Origin: Tubulanus polymorphus
Lineage: Eukaryota > Nemertea > Palaeonemertea > Tubulaniformes > Tubulanidae
Length of the DNA stretch: 64,000 bases
Assembly (NCBI RefSeq): GCF_964204645.1
Contig: NC_134034.1
Span: forward strand, 10,597,414 to 10,661,413
Reading direction: 5' to 3'
Under the pieces are notes generated by a model that ran no database searches, had not been told where the DNA came from, and worked only from the letters and a program-made list of their open reading frames with translations. Within the stretch, counting starts at the first letter, position 1, and every line of letters begins with the position of its first letter. A program made the translations under genes and the position numbers. Shown in pieces: positions 11,201 to 26,200 of this stretch.

Positions 11201-14200
11201 TTCATCTGGGTTAATATAATCCGAATACGGTTTAGACTGAACGTCGGAATACAAGGGAATACTGGCACCACCAGATGGCGCAACAACCGGAGCTTGGTTT
11301 TATAGACTATTATTAACTTAAACCTGGAGGCTAACTTGATTCATTTTCAATTGAGTTAACCTCTGGGTTAAAGGTAATACCAGTCTACAAAACCGGGCCT
11401 GGGTTATTCGAGGTGAAAACCAGTTCATTTTCAATGAAACTTAATTTTTTGGCTTCCAAATCCGAAAACTATCAAACGAGTTATCGGATAGATTTAAGAT
11501 ACCCTTTCTCATTCAGTTTGTTCATGGTAAGGATTTCACTGAAAATTGATTTCACTAATCAGAAAAGTTGACTCGAATTTAATTGAAATATAGAAGAAAT
11601 TGAACCCAGTACCACTAGCGATCCTGGCGGATTATCACCGAATCATCAGTGAGCATCCCTCAGTAGCCTTCCCATTATTCCATTAGTACATCAAACATGG
11701 GCCGTTTCGAACGGTATTTTTTGCTTAGGCTGGTCGTACCGTGGACGTATAAATCGATCTAGCTTATACGTTCATGGTTTGTATCCGTAGCACATTGTCC
11801 CAAACACTTTTCCCCATGTTTCGGACAGTGTTTGGGATGAGTACCGGTAGTGGGGTACACATTCACATATTGAGGGTATAATACTTTGTTATAAGGTTCA
11901 AAGAAGTTACGTTTGAATTCAGTTCCAAGGTGTGTGGATGAACTTGTTTTTAATTGATAAAAAAACATATACAATTTCAGAGGTAAATCTGTGCGGTGTT
12001 GTGGATTGCGGTCACGGAACCTGCGTCGAGGACCGCGCATCGATGACCCATTCTTGTGTTTGCGATGACGGTTGGCTCGGAGAAAGTTGCGATCAAAGTA
12101 AGTGTCGTGTTCCCAATGACCCCTGGCGCCATCTACTCCACCCGCCAATATGGCGTGCCTAAAACATTACAGGACATTAACTCGTCGTTATATAACACCA
12201 TCCTTCTCAATGTCACTGCTGCCTAAATGCCGCTATTTTTTTAGCAAATTTGCTCAATCCAAATTAAATTCAATGATAATACAAATTTTTACCATACAAC
12301 CAAATTCGTTATGATGCCACGTTTTTCATTGGTCCCAAATTGGACCTTTACTGCCGTAAATCCCAAGTGAACTGCGGCATGGTTGTACTATTGTACTCAT
12401 CCTCGCTTGCCAGGGGTCCGGTATCACTCCCGAACTCGCTTCCACCAGCCCCCTGGCCTCACGAAGCGTGATTTCATTACTGACGCTGTTGCGCATGACG
12501 TCATATATCGATTTGCGAAATACTTCCTTGTTCAGTAAAACGTTCGCTGATTGGTCCATTTAACGGGAAAACCAATAGAAGCCTAAAGTCGTTTGTTACA
12601 AGCGCTGTGATTGGTACGACCGGATTCTGGTCGGCTAGTAACGACTCCAACGACTCGTGAGGTCAAGGGGTTCGGCGAACAGCTTTAGCGTAGTGGTTTC
12701 GAATCCCTTGACGGGTGAAGATGTATTGTACTCTGTTGCTCCCTAGAGGATCCTCGCTTACCATCCTCGATTGCCACAGTCGCGCGCGGAGTCCTCATCT
12801 CTCAAAGGAGGTATCCCGCCTCCCTGTAAATTTATTCATAAGGCAAAGGTTAAAAACTAACGTATTCTATCGGTCAATGTTCACAAATTCTATTTCAGTC
12901 ACCTTGTACTGCCCGTCTGCTGACTGCGGAAACGGAACATGCGAGGAGAAATTCGAACGGAAAAGTCACTCGTGTATTTGTGATATCGGCTTCGAAGGGG
13001 AAAACTGCAAAACACGTACGTTATCTTATACTATTGTATTGTGTAAATCATCTGAAAATCTGAATCGTTTTTACTATATAGCCTAACGCATACGGCAATG
13101 AAAAACGTCTCTCCCTCGCAAAAACTTTTACTGAAATGGTTTTGTGAGAAACGTGTTATTTTCTGTTGTGATGAGCCAAACGTTTTGCCGTGTGTGCGTT
13201 TTACCGCGTGTGTGTTTTGCCGCGTGTGCGTTTTGCCGCGTGTTCGTTTTGCCGCGTGTACGTTTTTCAGTGTATGCGTTGGGCTAATGAGACATCGACG
13301 ACGTTTTGTACTACCGTACAGTCGAAGGTAATCACTCATCCGGTAACGGTTGGTCTCTTACGCGAGTCCGTGGGTTCAAAATTCAAATATCGACATTGAA
13401 TTGTCTTTGAAACTAAATCGGGTCTTCATTTCTTATAAAATCACGGTGTTTTTTCTACGGTTAGTGACTAAATACTGTTCCGGAGTTGTGTGTGGACACG
13501 GTAAATGTGTGGAAGATTGGGAGAACAGACGCCATCAGTGTTCATGTGAGGAGGGCTACAGAGGCCATAACTGTACAGAACGTAAGTCACCCTCACACCC
13601 AGCCCCCAACCCCCAAGTTTAAGCTTTTTCATTTGCGATATTTTCTTTAAAATCCCGCACCTTCAATTTTGCGATTTTCAACTTTCCAAAATTCAAATAT
13701 TGCCATCAACAGTGCTTGGGCATTGAAACGACTGTAAGGCAGTTCTAGAGCACGCTCGTGCAGTCTGAGCAATATGTGAAACCGAATGTCAGAAAGTCGG
13801 AACTGTAGTCCGAAAATAGTGAACCAGTGGATTGATCACGGTCGCTGTAGTCCGCGCTTAGTTCGAAGATGGCCACCAGTGTGAAGTGCGTAAGACAGAA
13901 CTATAGGGCGTGCGGTTATTATCTCCGGCCACTAGTCGAAACTAACTACGAAAACCGAAGTTTGTCCTGGCTGAATATGTTTTCATTGTTTTATTTTTTT
14001 TTCTTAATTTCAGAGACTTTGTATTGCGATACTGCTCATTGCGAACATGGCGTCTGCGTTGAAGACTGGCACCACCGCAAACATATCTGTAACTGTGACA
14101 ACGGTTACGACGGTGAAGATTGTTCCACCAGTACGTCTCAATTTTCCAAATCTCCTTATACAGGCTTTTCAATCTTCCCGGCCAGAGGTTAACAAAGTCC

Positions 14201-17200
14201 CAGATTGAATGGGCTTTTCCGAGCTATCAAAACCTTTAATGAATCTCAGCTTGACCCGCAGTGATGCTATATTGCGCAGTTCTATACAGATTCTCTACTT
14301 ACTGCGTTCGTTGTTTTTTTTTTCTTGCAGAACACCTTTACTGCAAGAATGCCACTTGCGTCCACGGAACTTGTGAAGAACATTGGGATCGATCTACTCA
14401 CGAATGTTTATGTGACGAGGGCTACACCGGAGACGAATGTGGATCTAGTAGGTTTCTTATCGAATATGAAAATACTCTCAAAAATGGCATCATCACTACC
14501 GAGTAACCCGATTCCAAACTCGGTATACCGAAAAGCTAATAAGTTGTAGTGAAGGTTGAACACGAATTTTAAAATGTCTAATTTCAGGAAGATTGTATTG
14601 TCAGGATAACGAATGCGGTGCTAATGGTGACTGCGTGGAAGCGTGGGAGAATAGAGGTTACAACTGCTCCTGTCACGATGGATATCACGGCGAACGTTGT
14701 ACTACAAGTAAGTGTTGGGGGGAGGTGAAGGAATGACAACCAGGCCCCAGTTTCCCATTGTCTGAATTATGATTGATCTCAATGAAATGAACTGATAACA
14801 AAACTCACAACTGCGGAACTCGATCCAGAGTTACGTACATCTCAGGCGAACACAATTTCTACGATTGCCGAGCCATGTATGCTTTTAAAAAGAATATTAC
14901 AGGACCGAGGGGTTTCACCGTCGGGTTTAGAGATTTTTGAAGAAATCCCAACTCAATTTCTGAGAGAATTAAATTCATCTGTTTCAACGATCTCTGTCTT
15001 TACAGAAAGTGCGACTTCGATTGGAAAGCAGGCCGGGGTTCGGGCCCCCAAACTACCCGGCCTAGATTTACCCCTGTATTTTACATTCGATGATAAAAAC
15101 GGTGTTTTTGTTTCTATTTCGTAGCCGTCGAGTTTTGCCACCAGGAGGGTGTTGACTGCGGACACGGTTATTGCGAAGAAGATTGGGATAATTTAGGTTT
15201 TAAATGCGTCTGTGACGAGGGCTATGACGGAGTTTACTGCGCAAAAAGTACGTGGTTTCCTACATTCACAGCCCGATCTGAACAAGCACCACTTGAAAAG
15301 TTTATGGACATGTTACATTGAATTTTCCAAACGCATATATATATATATATATAGTTTCGAGTTGGCATGTTACTTTTTATTTGACACCAGCTGCTCTGTA
15401 CTGTCCGAAGGCGAACTGTGGCAATGGAACCTGTCACGAAGACTGGGAAAACCGAGGACACACGTGCATCTGTACCGAAGGTTTCGAGGGACCGTCTTGT
15501 CACAATCGTAAGTTTTATTTCAGCCTACTGATCACTAGGGGTTTGGGGGGCTTGTTACGAATTCATTCTATGATCAAACTTACAAACACCATGGGTTACA
15601 TATTAAACCGTAAATTGACCAGTCGCCCTACTGAATCTGTTCTTCGATTTCCGATTTCAAAATCAAATCCTTTGTTTCGTTCGTGGGCTTTTATCCCATA
15701 TCATTCTCAAAATGATGGATAACAAATGTCGAGAGATAATATAAAATCCCATAACGATAATGAAAATGTTTCCTATATTCATTGATACAGATACGCGGTA
15801 TTGTAGAGATGCGGAGTGTAAGAACGGCTATTGCGAGGAAGACTGGGAGAACCGCGGATTCATTTGCGCTTGTTACGACGGCTATACCGGACAGGACTGC
15901 GAAAACCGTAATTACATACACACATATTCCATTTCTTGATATTTCCATATGTATACCGAACTACTTTGTCTGAATACCAGACGATGTACGGGTTCTCCGG
16001 TCTTGTTTGGGAAAAACGGCTAAGTACTAGACTAGCGAACTACGAGAACGCATTCTTTGCCGTGAAGAATATCCAACTGAATATTGTAGAAAATCTAAGC
16101 TACAAGCAGTTCTCACAAAATGTTAAGTTAAGATTTATTCTATGAAAATATATAACATGTATTCATTGTGAAAAATGAGCTACATTTCATCTTAGCGCAC
16201 GAGAAGTTCGATTCTCTTACTGGCAAAAATCTACTCGATAGAAATCAGTGTAAATGGTATAAGTAGATTTTTTAAATGATGTAAGTACATTGTATAGTAC
16301 ATTAGAATTGATAAATTTGGGAAATATTTCAAATCGATGTTCGATCTTTATGCATAACATTTTGAGATTATCCATGTATGCTGCTATGCCATTCGTACCT
16401 GTAAACATCTTACTTTTTATCATCCATGTATGCTATGCCATCTTACTACTTTTTGTCGCTTTGTACGTGTATATTGTTTGCTGCTGTTACTCTTTATTTC
16501 ATTGACATTCATGGCACCTTCGTAATGGCGAATGCACGTACAATATACATGTGATAGTAAGATATACAGTATACAGTGTACAGTAACTATTTTGACAGAG
16601 GTCAACTACTGTTCGGACGATGTATTCTGTGGTAATGGAGACTGTCAAGAAGATTGGGACAACAAAAGTTTTCAATGCGTTTGCGACAGCGGTTTCACCG
16701 GCGACAACTGCACCGAAAGTAAGTTCATCGCCTATTTTTTCTAAATTCAGTAATTTGCATATGCAAATCATTTACGAGCACGTGACCGCGATGCGCTTAT
16801 AGTAATGAAAACAATTTCATTATTATGCAACAGCTCTTTTCTGACCTTAAGATTTTCTCAAAGGTACAGGTTTAAGTTTAAAGCTGATAGACACTGAGTA
16901 AGGCGCTTATGTACGTATGCAAGGGTTCTCGCAGGTCGGGCAATGCCAGAAAAATTCCCTGCAAGAAAAATCATGAATTCCGACAACTTTCTTGAAAATC
17001 AGGGAATGTTATGTTTGGTCTCTTGTTTTTCTTGCTGGTGACGAGTGGCGCAAGGAACCTCTTGATAAGAAACAACCCCCACTGAGGATGTCTTATAATT
17101 TAATCGGGGAATTTCGGTCAAGGTTCGAGGAAAATCTCGGGGAATAACGGAAAAGTTTAGATTATCCGATCTCTAAAAGCTCTTGTCATGTCTTGAAAAT

Positions 17201-20200
17201 CAATGATGTCGCTTGTCTATCTTTATTCAGAGAGGAACTATTGCGAGAACGTTAACTGCGGTCACGGCAGGTGCGAGGACGACTGGCCTGGCAGACGACA
17301 CAAGTGCGTGTGTCAAGACGGTTACAACATCGCTGATAACTGCACCACCAGTAAGCTAGACTAATCCTTTACACTACTGGGCCCATTCTTAATCGCCCAA
17401 AAAGATGTTGGTCCAAATACATGCAGTAATGATATTAATATTCATCGATAAACCGCTCTCCACTCGCCTTGCAGTTGTTGGGTTATAACATTTACTGCCA
17501 TTTTGAATTATGATAATTGTTCAAAATCAATACAAATACAAAAATTCAAGATTGACAGACGTATGGAGAAACGTATAAAGGTTTAGAAAATGTTCATACG
17601 ACCCGTCCAATATCCAATCCTGAGTGACTAGTGTAGCTGAACCCAAGTGTCTCTTTCTAGAAATTATGTTTTGTAACGGTATCGACTGTGGTAACGGAAC
17701 CTGTATTGAGAACTGGGACAACAGGACTCATCACTGTCTGTGCAACGAAGGATACGAAGGCACTAATTGCAAAATGGGTAAGCATAAAGTCGGCTAGAAC
17801 ATTCTAGAAAAATGACAATGTTAAGGATAATTATGATAGTAATTGTAACGATAATAGTAATAATGATAGTGATCTATTTGCATAAATGGCGTAGAACTAT
17901 AATGATAATCTCCGCGCGTTTTACGTCACATGAGCAAAAAGACATTTTGAAACAAACCACACAATCAGCAAAAACTAGATCAGAAATAGTTTTACTGGCT
18001 GCAAGGCCATCTACACAAAATATCTCACAATGCGGAAAACAGTTTTTTAAATGATTCTCACTTTTTGAATGATATCTGCGTATGCCGTTAAAAAGTATAA
18101 GAGCAAGCCATGGTCCATCTTGCAAAATAACATACATTCTTTAAAACGTTATTGTTTTAGTATATTTGTGGATTTCTGTGAATTTATCTAAAGAATAGTT
18201 GAAGTTGGGATACGTAATTTCTTTCAAATCATTTATTTCCTTATTTTTTTCAGTGAAACGTTACTGTTCGGAAGCCGACTGCGGCAATGGAACGTGCGCG
18301 GAGGATTGGCACAATCGAAAGCATATTTGCACGTGCCCAGAGGCGATGGGAGGCTCCGACTGTAGAACAAGTGATTGTTATTATATGAATACATATGATT
18401 GATACGAAGATAGAATATTTTCGAATTTATTGGCACGATAAGACGCACGTTATCGCTCTCCCACACGCTGAGCAGGGTCCTATACACACACACACGTAGC
18501 ACTGCATACCTTTATTAATGGTAAATTCATCGAGAATCAGCATCGGGAAGTTTTCAAAGTTACAAAGTATTGTTATTGTTTAAGTGGGTAAAATGGTACA
18601 ACTGCAATGTGATTACGAAATCAACAGTATTTGTTCAATGTCGTTTATAGGAAGTAAATTCTGTCCCGGAATCGACTGTGGTAATGGTGTATGTAAAGAA
18701 GACTGGGAACATCGAAGTCACGTGTGCCAGTGTGAAGAGGGTTTCGACGGAATGGATTGTAAATCCAGTAAGTGACTAGAATAACCGCGAGTGGAGGGCT
18801 TCACCATCAAGAATTCATATCCAAGTGTCAATGTGTCTGTTCTACTCATTTTCCCACCTAGTGATGGACTAAGAGGGACTTGCAGAAGTCCATCATTTTG
18901 AATGCCCTTTATCATTCTTTCAACAAACAAAAAGTTGGGGTGGGAGTACTCTTGATTTGGCCTCAACGTCAAAGTGCTTTTTTGGGATGTGACCTGCCAC
19001 CACAGCTGTCTGTGGAGGTTGTTGACCAAAATTTCATCAAATTTAGTGTTCACTACGAATGTCTGGCCGTTCTACCCGCTGCCCTCCCACCTCAGAGCTG
19101 TGAGGAGAGGGGCTCTCTAAGAACCTATGGTTCAGTTCTATTCAATGTGTCTCTACCACAGTGTCCTGTGAGGGGTTCCTCAAATGATTGTTGCTTTCAT
19201 ACAGTTTAAAACATGGATTTTCTTTTTAATCTACATGTGTTCCTCTCTTTCTCTCTCTTTCCCTCTCGCTCTATTTAAGTCATGAAATACTGTACGAACG
19301 ACACCGACTGCGGATTCGGATTTTGCGAGGAGAATTGGGAAAAACGAGGACATATCTGTATCTGTAATCACGGTTACACCGGCACCAAATGCCTCCAAAG
19401 TAAGTAATAATAGTGAAGAATTCGTCTTTTTGGTGTAACAGAATTGTAGTAGATGAATTAATCAAAAGTATTATTTCTAGAGGGGCCTTTATCGAAAACC
19501 GACCACCCCCCCCCCCCCCCAAACCACCATAACTATGATGTGGTTTGCCTGGAACGCTACTACAAGAATTCGTATCTCCCCATCATGAGAGCCGATACCC
19601 CATATACAACCACCACAACTATGAGACTCTCCACCAAGAAACACACTCCGACAAAGCTTTTAAAGTGCCCGTCTTTCAATACAAAATTAATCAAAGGTAT
19701 TCATTATAGTTTCCTAAACATTATGTTCAGCTGAATAATTTGTCGGTGTTTTTGTCTCTGTAGCTATCGGCCACTGTTCAGAGGACACTTGTAAACACGG
19801 CAAATGTAACGCGGGAACTTGCGTCTGCGATCTCGGGTATGCCGGGAAAAGTTGTGACCTGCGTAAGTGATGTATATATATATCAGTGTGCGACAACACG
19901 AAAAAAATCTTCACATTTTACGAATGTTTTCAGTTTTGATCGCGTATTCTATCTGTAGTCGAAAGTCAAGCCGGTGCCTGCTCGGATGCTACTTGTCTGA
20001 ACGGTCACTGCGAGGAAGATCTGGAAAAAGACGGCCATAAGTGCGTGTGCGAAGATGGATACGAAGGCGATTATTGTCAATACAGTACGTTTTTATATAT
20101 GGATATCCTTAGCCTATACTGGACAGTTGTGTGGGTTTCATTTGATACTAAAATCAGTTCCACAGTTGTGTGGGTTTCCATTTGACACTGAACTCAGTTC

Positions 20201-23200
20201 CACAGTTGTGTGGGTTTCCATTTGACACTGAACACAGTTCCACGTGTGCGTTTGATTTGACTCTGAACCCAGTCCCACATTTTTGTGGGTTTGATTCGAC
20301 TCCAGTTTAATCGGAGGTTTAATTTGACTTTGGAGCCAGTTCCACAGTTGTACGGGTTCCATATGTCACTGAAGTTAGTTCCACCGTTGTAATGGATTTA
20401 GTTGACTCTGAAATCAGTTCCACGGTTGTGTTGGTTTAATTTGACTCTGAACCCAGTTTAACAGTTGACTGTATGGGTTTAATATGTCACTGAAATCAGT
20501 TCCACAGTTGTAATGGATTTATTTGACTCTGAACCCGGTTTCACAGAATTCTATTCATCATCTGAATGAATCATTGTAGAGACTCGATACTGCGTAGACG
20601 CCGACTGTGGTGACGGTATTTGTGAAGAAGATTGGGAGAACAGAGGACATAACTGTATATGCGAAGGCGGACTCGAGGGATGCGCGGCTAGTAAGTGCAA
20701 AATCACGATCATAACGTCGTTTTAATTCCGCCGAAACGAACGATAGTTCGAATTGTTTTTTCCGCAGATATTCACGAATACCTGGAGAATGAGAGGGAAA
20801 GATGTAACGTGGATAAATGCGGCCACGGACGCTGCATCGAGGATCCGGATCACAACCGTTATATCTGCGTCTGCAACGACGGCTATTCCGTCGCGTCTAA
20901 CTGCGAGGACAGTAAGTAATGACTAATAGAATTAACGATGATTTGAATATGCAAATTGGAATTAGATTATGCTAATGGTTTCTCCTTTCATTTACAAACA
21001 CTTTCTTTCAATAGTCAAAGAAGAAAATTTTCAGTAAAAGTATCCAGCCCTTTACTTTGGAATAACATCAGTGAAAATCTTAAAAAAACATGGAAAATTC
21101 TAAACTGTTCCTAAGAAATTATAGAAAGCAACTTTGTGCTTGATTTTATCATACAGTTATTCGAACTAAAATTATTGTTTTTGGAATATTACAGAAAATA
21201 ACTGGCTTATTAAATGATTATATCTTAATCAAGCTGTTATCATAGTTTACTTTGATTGCATTTTGTGTGTTAAGGGTTGACTGTGAGCATATTATTTTCT
21301 TTATTGCATTTCTCTTTTTTTCTTTTCTCTTTTGAGGGACCTGTTTTATAAAAACTATTCCTTAGTTTCTACAGACCCCCCCTCCAGGTCCAATTTACTG
21401 TATTTTGTATTATGCTTTGTACACTATGCTGTAAATTATATTTGAAAAATAAAGTGTTCAAATCAAATCAAATCAAATCATACCGATTATTTCAGGTAAT
21501 GCACATTCTACGGTCATGCAACTTAACTTACGTTGATGGAAATATGCAATTTGAATATGCAAATTAACTCTCGAGTTATGTATATATTTCAGAGATTGTT
21601 TACTGTAAGAATGACACTTACTGTGGTCACGGAACTTGTCAAGAGGACTGGGAACACTATCGCCATAGATGTAATTGTACGCGAGGATATGCTGGCGTTA
21701 ACTGCACCGGTAAAGATATACATGCTGGTTTGATTGATGTAGCTGCCTAGGTTCATCTTTGCGACAGCGCCGCTGGTCTTGGCTACCACGATCACCACCA
21801 CCACCACCACCACCACCACCACCACCACCACCACCACCACCACCACCACCACCACGATCACCACCACCATCACCACCACCACCACTAACATCAGAGCTCA
21901 GACCACTATTCCAAAATCTTCTATATCCTATAGTAAAAACAAGAAATTCGAGAGTTTAGTTCATATATAAGCGCGTAAATTCAGGGGAAATCCTGCTTAT
22001 GGCTCATAGGCCAGCATCTTAGCTACGCATGGAAGTGGTTTTCGACCCACATACCCAACCTAACTTTTGAAATAATCAAACCTTTACAAAGGAGGGGTAT
22101 CCCAGTACAGGTATGCCAGTACATCTGAGCCCAATATCTAAGGGAATCCCCCAACGTGTTTGGTACCCTTACTCCAAGCAAAAAAAGTCCAGGGAATCCC
22201 TTATTTCATCATCAATCATCTGTCTCTCAGAATCAATGGATTTCATACATTCGTTACCTATCCCATTTGCAGAAATTATGGCAACATTTATCGGGGACCT
22301 GTTCTTCACTCTAGGTACTATTTTTGGGGTCCGGCCCTACGCATCTTCGAGCTACTAACCTAATTGTGGTCTGATGCCATCACCACCACCACCATCACCA
22401 CCACCTGGCGGGTTAACTGACTGAAAAGGGAATCTATTGCTGAAACTACCATTCAGATCTGAAAATACCAGATTCTAGATCTTTATTTTGCAAAGCATTT
22501 AAAAACAAAAACGTAGAACTGTATATTTATATGAAACTTAACGTTGTATTTGAGAAAGTATTCGAAAGCAAATCGAAATCTGCAACGAAGGGAATTTCTT
22601 TCACTAGTTCTTATTGCAATGTTGTTTCGCAGATACGGACCACTGTTTGGACTACGATTGCGGTCACGGTCATTGCGTCTATCACAAACACGAAGAGACG
22701 AAAAATTGTAGCTGCTACCCGGGATACAAAGGAGAAAGATGCGGCGAAAGTGAGTACAATAACAGACATTTCATGTTAACGTCGAAATATCGTCAGGATT
22801 CAGGATGGCCGCTTTACCTGAAAATCAGGGAAAGTCGGAGAATTATTTTTTTTTCTTTAAAAAAGTGAAGGTATTTTATAAAGAAAAAGCTAAAAATCAG
22901 GGGAAATTCAGGGCATTTATTTCCCGTCAATGTCTTACGTATTTGACTGTGTTAATTGATTGCATTCTGAGCAGGTGACGAAAAAGCTAAAGAAAATAAC
23001 TTACATGCCAGGGAAGCAAGTCAAATAAAAACAGCCAAACCCTGACATTTTTCCGATTTTTCAATTTTTCCAGGAATCGACTATTGTAACGAACTGAGCG
23101 TCGAATGCGGTGACCACGGCACATGTCACGAATTCTGGAACGAGCAGACGGCTGGCTGTTTCTGCGAGACCAACTACTACGGTGACCATTGTCAATTCAG

Positions 23201-26200
23201 TAAGAACATAACAGCCGTTTGATGAGTTTAAAACCCATTATATACAAAGTCTTAAAGATTAAAAACGGATTTTCAAGGCTGTAGCAGTGGGGAAGGGCAC
23301 AATCGTATATTCTCTTTTTATGCATCTAATTACTAATTGATTGTTTGTGTCTGCGTACGTTTCATGACTCATTCACTCATTTAAGAAAAAATGACCGGCT
23401 GTCAGAATCTGAGGCATTTCAAGAACAAGACGCAAGACGGAGAGTATGAGATATTCTTCGGACCCCATAACAATTATAAAGCGTTGATCTACTGTAAACA
23501 CATGCACACAGACTGGCCGGAAGAGTTTCTTACGCTCGTCAACGTGCCCGGAAATTACGTCAAAAACGGAAGCGGAATTGTCTACTTCCACCGCATCCGA
23601 ATCGATATACACGTACGTATTTCTGTTGTATATACAAAGATGGCGACCTGCATCGAATCACCCAATGACATCAACGATGTATCTATTTGAGCCTCCTGTT
23701 AAACAAAGCTACATTCAATATGTGATTTAATAATCGTCTCATCGATGAACCGATCCTTAGACCCATCCCCGAAAAAATGGCTGCCTATATAAATCCCATA
23801 TGACGTCATCAAATTGCCTATTGAAATGATATACATCCGAAAAAATGGCTGCCTACATAAGTCCCCCTATGATGTCATCAAATTGCCTATTGAAATGATA
23901 TACATACTCACATCCAAAAAAAATGGTTGCCTACATAAATCCCCCCATGACGTCATCAAATTGCCTATTGAAATGATATACATACTCACATCCGAAAAAA
24001 TGGCTGCCTACATAAATCCCCCTATGACGTCATCAAATTGCCTATTGAAATGATATACATACTCACATCCGACAAAAAATGGCTGCCTACATAAATCCCC
24101 CATAAGTCCCCTCGTGAGATCATCGAAATAACTAATGATTAGTACATGAAAATAATGTCGGTTTTCTAGAATATGCGCTTGATCACAAATGTATTCTACT
24201 ACACAAGCGACTCAACTATGGCGACAGCGATGGCTCAGGTCGGTAAAACTAATATTCAATATTCGATAATTACTTACAAGCGTTCTTTATTGATAATTAA
24301 TTGGACGCACATTTCCTTTATCGTTAAAGAACGTGAACTATGGCGAAGTAGCGGAATGTGCCGGACCGTATATTACGAAGGGTGAATTCAGCATCGATCT
24401 AACCGGTACGCCATTCCACGTGAAAAAGGTAGGTACATACAGCCCCGAAGAATCGATGAAACCGCCGCCTGCTTTTTGTCACCATGTCATATTGGCGACC
24501 GAACGCCATTAGCGATTAACATGAAAAAAAATCCCGTTAGTTTCTAAATCACCTGCTAAACTGCGGTAATCGAGGATTCCATTCCTATGGCAGGCGAGGA
24601 TCCGCTAGGTTCTTTAGTAGTTATTCGGTCTTCAGGCCTCACTTTCCTTGCATTTCAGTCAAAATCGAATAAATCATTGATGACAACTATACTAATTACT
24701 GATTAGAAAATGAATTTAATGTGTATTAAGTGCGAGTCCTCAAATATGAAGTGTTGCCTAAGACGTTACAAGTTGGACATAATCTATCGATTGTTGGTGA
24801 ATGGAGATTTGACAATTTATTTACGACGTAACAATTACGATTACGATTACGATTACGATTTTATTCACACTCCAACCATTTCCATGGTATATGGAGGAAA
24901 ACTATTACGCAAGGCGAGTGATCATCACGCCATCTGGTGGGATAGCGGTGTTGCAGTTCCGCTATTAGTTTTAAAATCTAATGAAGTGTTGGATGAACTC
25001 TGAAAGTTCCAACCTTAAACCTCACCCAGTAGAAATAAATACATTCGGAAAATCTATTTTCTTTATTGAAGTAATTATAAAACATTTCATATTTCAGGTC
25101 GATTCGCTCGAAGATCGGGTTATTTGGAAGCTATTCGGTAACGAGTCGGCACAGCTGCTTAGTCCGTCCTATCCGCAAGGTCAAACCGTCAGCGGATTTT
25201 GCGGAGGCAATTGCGGCGGTTGCTGGCCGATGAACCATCAAATACCGCTCAGATACATGTGGGGCAACGCGATCAAGCATCTCGTACCGTCGCATCCACG
25301 CAGCTGCTCCGAGTTAAAGGACGACTCCGGTTTAATCGAAGACGGCACGTTCCAGTTGTATTTCGGCGACAAAATGCAGTATAACGCCACGTTCTATTGT
25401 AACAATATGAAGTACACGCCGGAGGAGTATTTGATTTTGTACAGTAGAAATAATTTCGCGCACGCCGACAGCACCGGCGTCGACGGTAAAGAGTTCACTT
25501 TCCACTACGCCGGTAACATCACGTACAATAAAGTGCGCGTCAATCTCGAGGTACGGCGCTCATTTGAGCATAGAAAAATTTACGTTCAGGGGCGCATTGG
25601 TTTGATACCTAAAGACGAAAAATTGCCCAGAATAGAACACACATTTTGTAGCCATATAATTTTTCGACTAGCCTCTCCATATTTGGGGTCGAATGCAATA
25701 ACAGACCCTCGAAGTTTGTCAACTCCCTAATAACCGTGGTTTGTGGTTACGTACAGTGGAACCTCGTTACAGCGAACTTCACGGCCCAGAAGTGATTTCG
25801 TTATAACCCGATAGTTCTTTATATCCAGAGTATGAAATTTACTAGGTTCTCCACGTTGGGACGAAATTCTATATTTGTTATACGCGGAATCGTTGTTTCC
25901 GAGCTTCCACTGTTTGGAGTAAAATCATTTGAATGAACTGATATCTTTAAGGCATAAGCTAGTACTGAACAGCACTGAAACGACGTCACTCGCAAGCCCG
26001 TTTTAACTTAATACCAGATCCAGTTCTGCTCCGGATCAGTTTCGTTCACCCATAGCCTTGTCTGATGTTACCACTTAGTATCCGGGACCTAGTTCCACAG
26101 TTGTGAGTTAAGATGTTACTCATCGAAAATTAACTGATTTCATTCACCTCAGGGTTAACTATACCTCACGAAACTGCGGAACTGGATCCGGGCGGGTGGC

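Noticed and set aside
12715-13086. 123-codon frame as a separate small gene
   Set aside because: Only its middle (12899-13015) is real, as EGF exon 2; the rest is intron.
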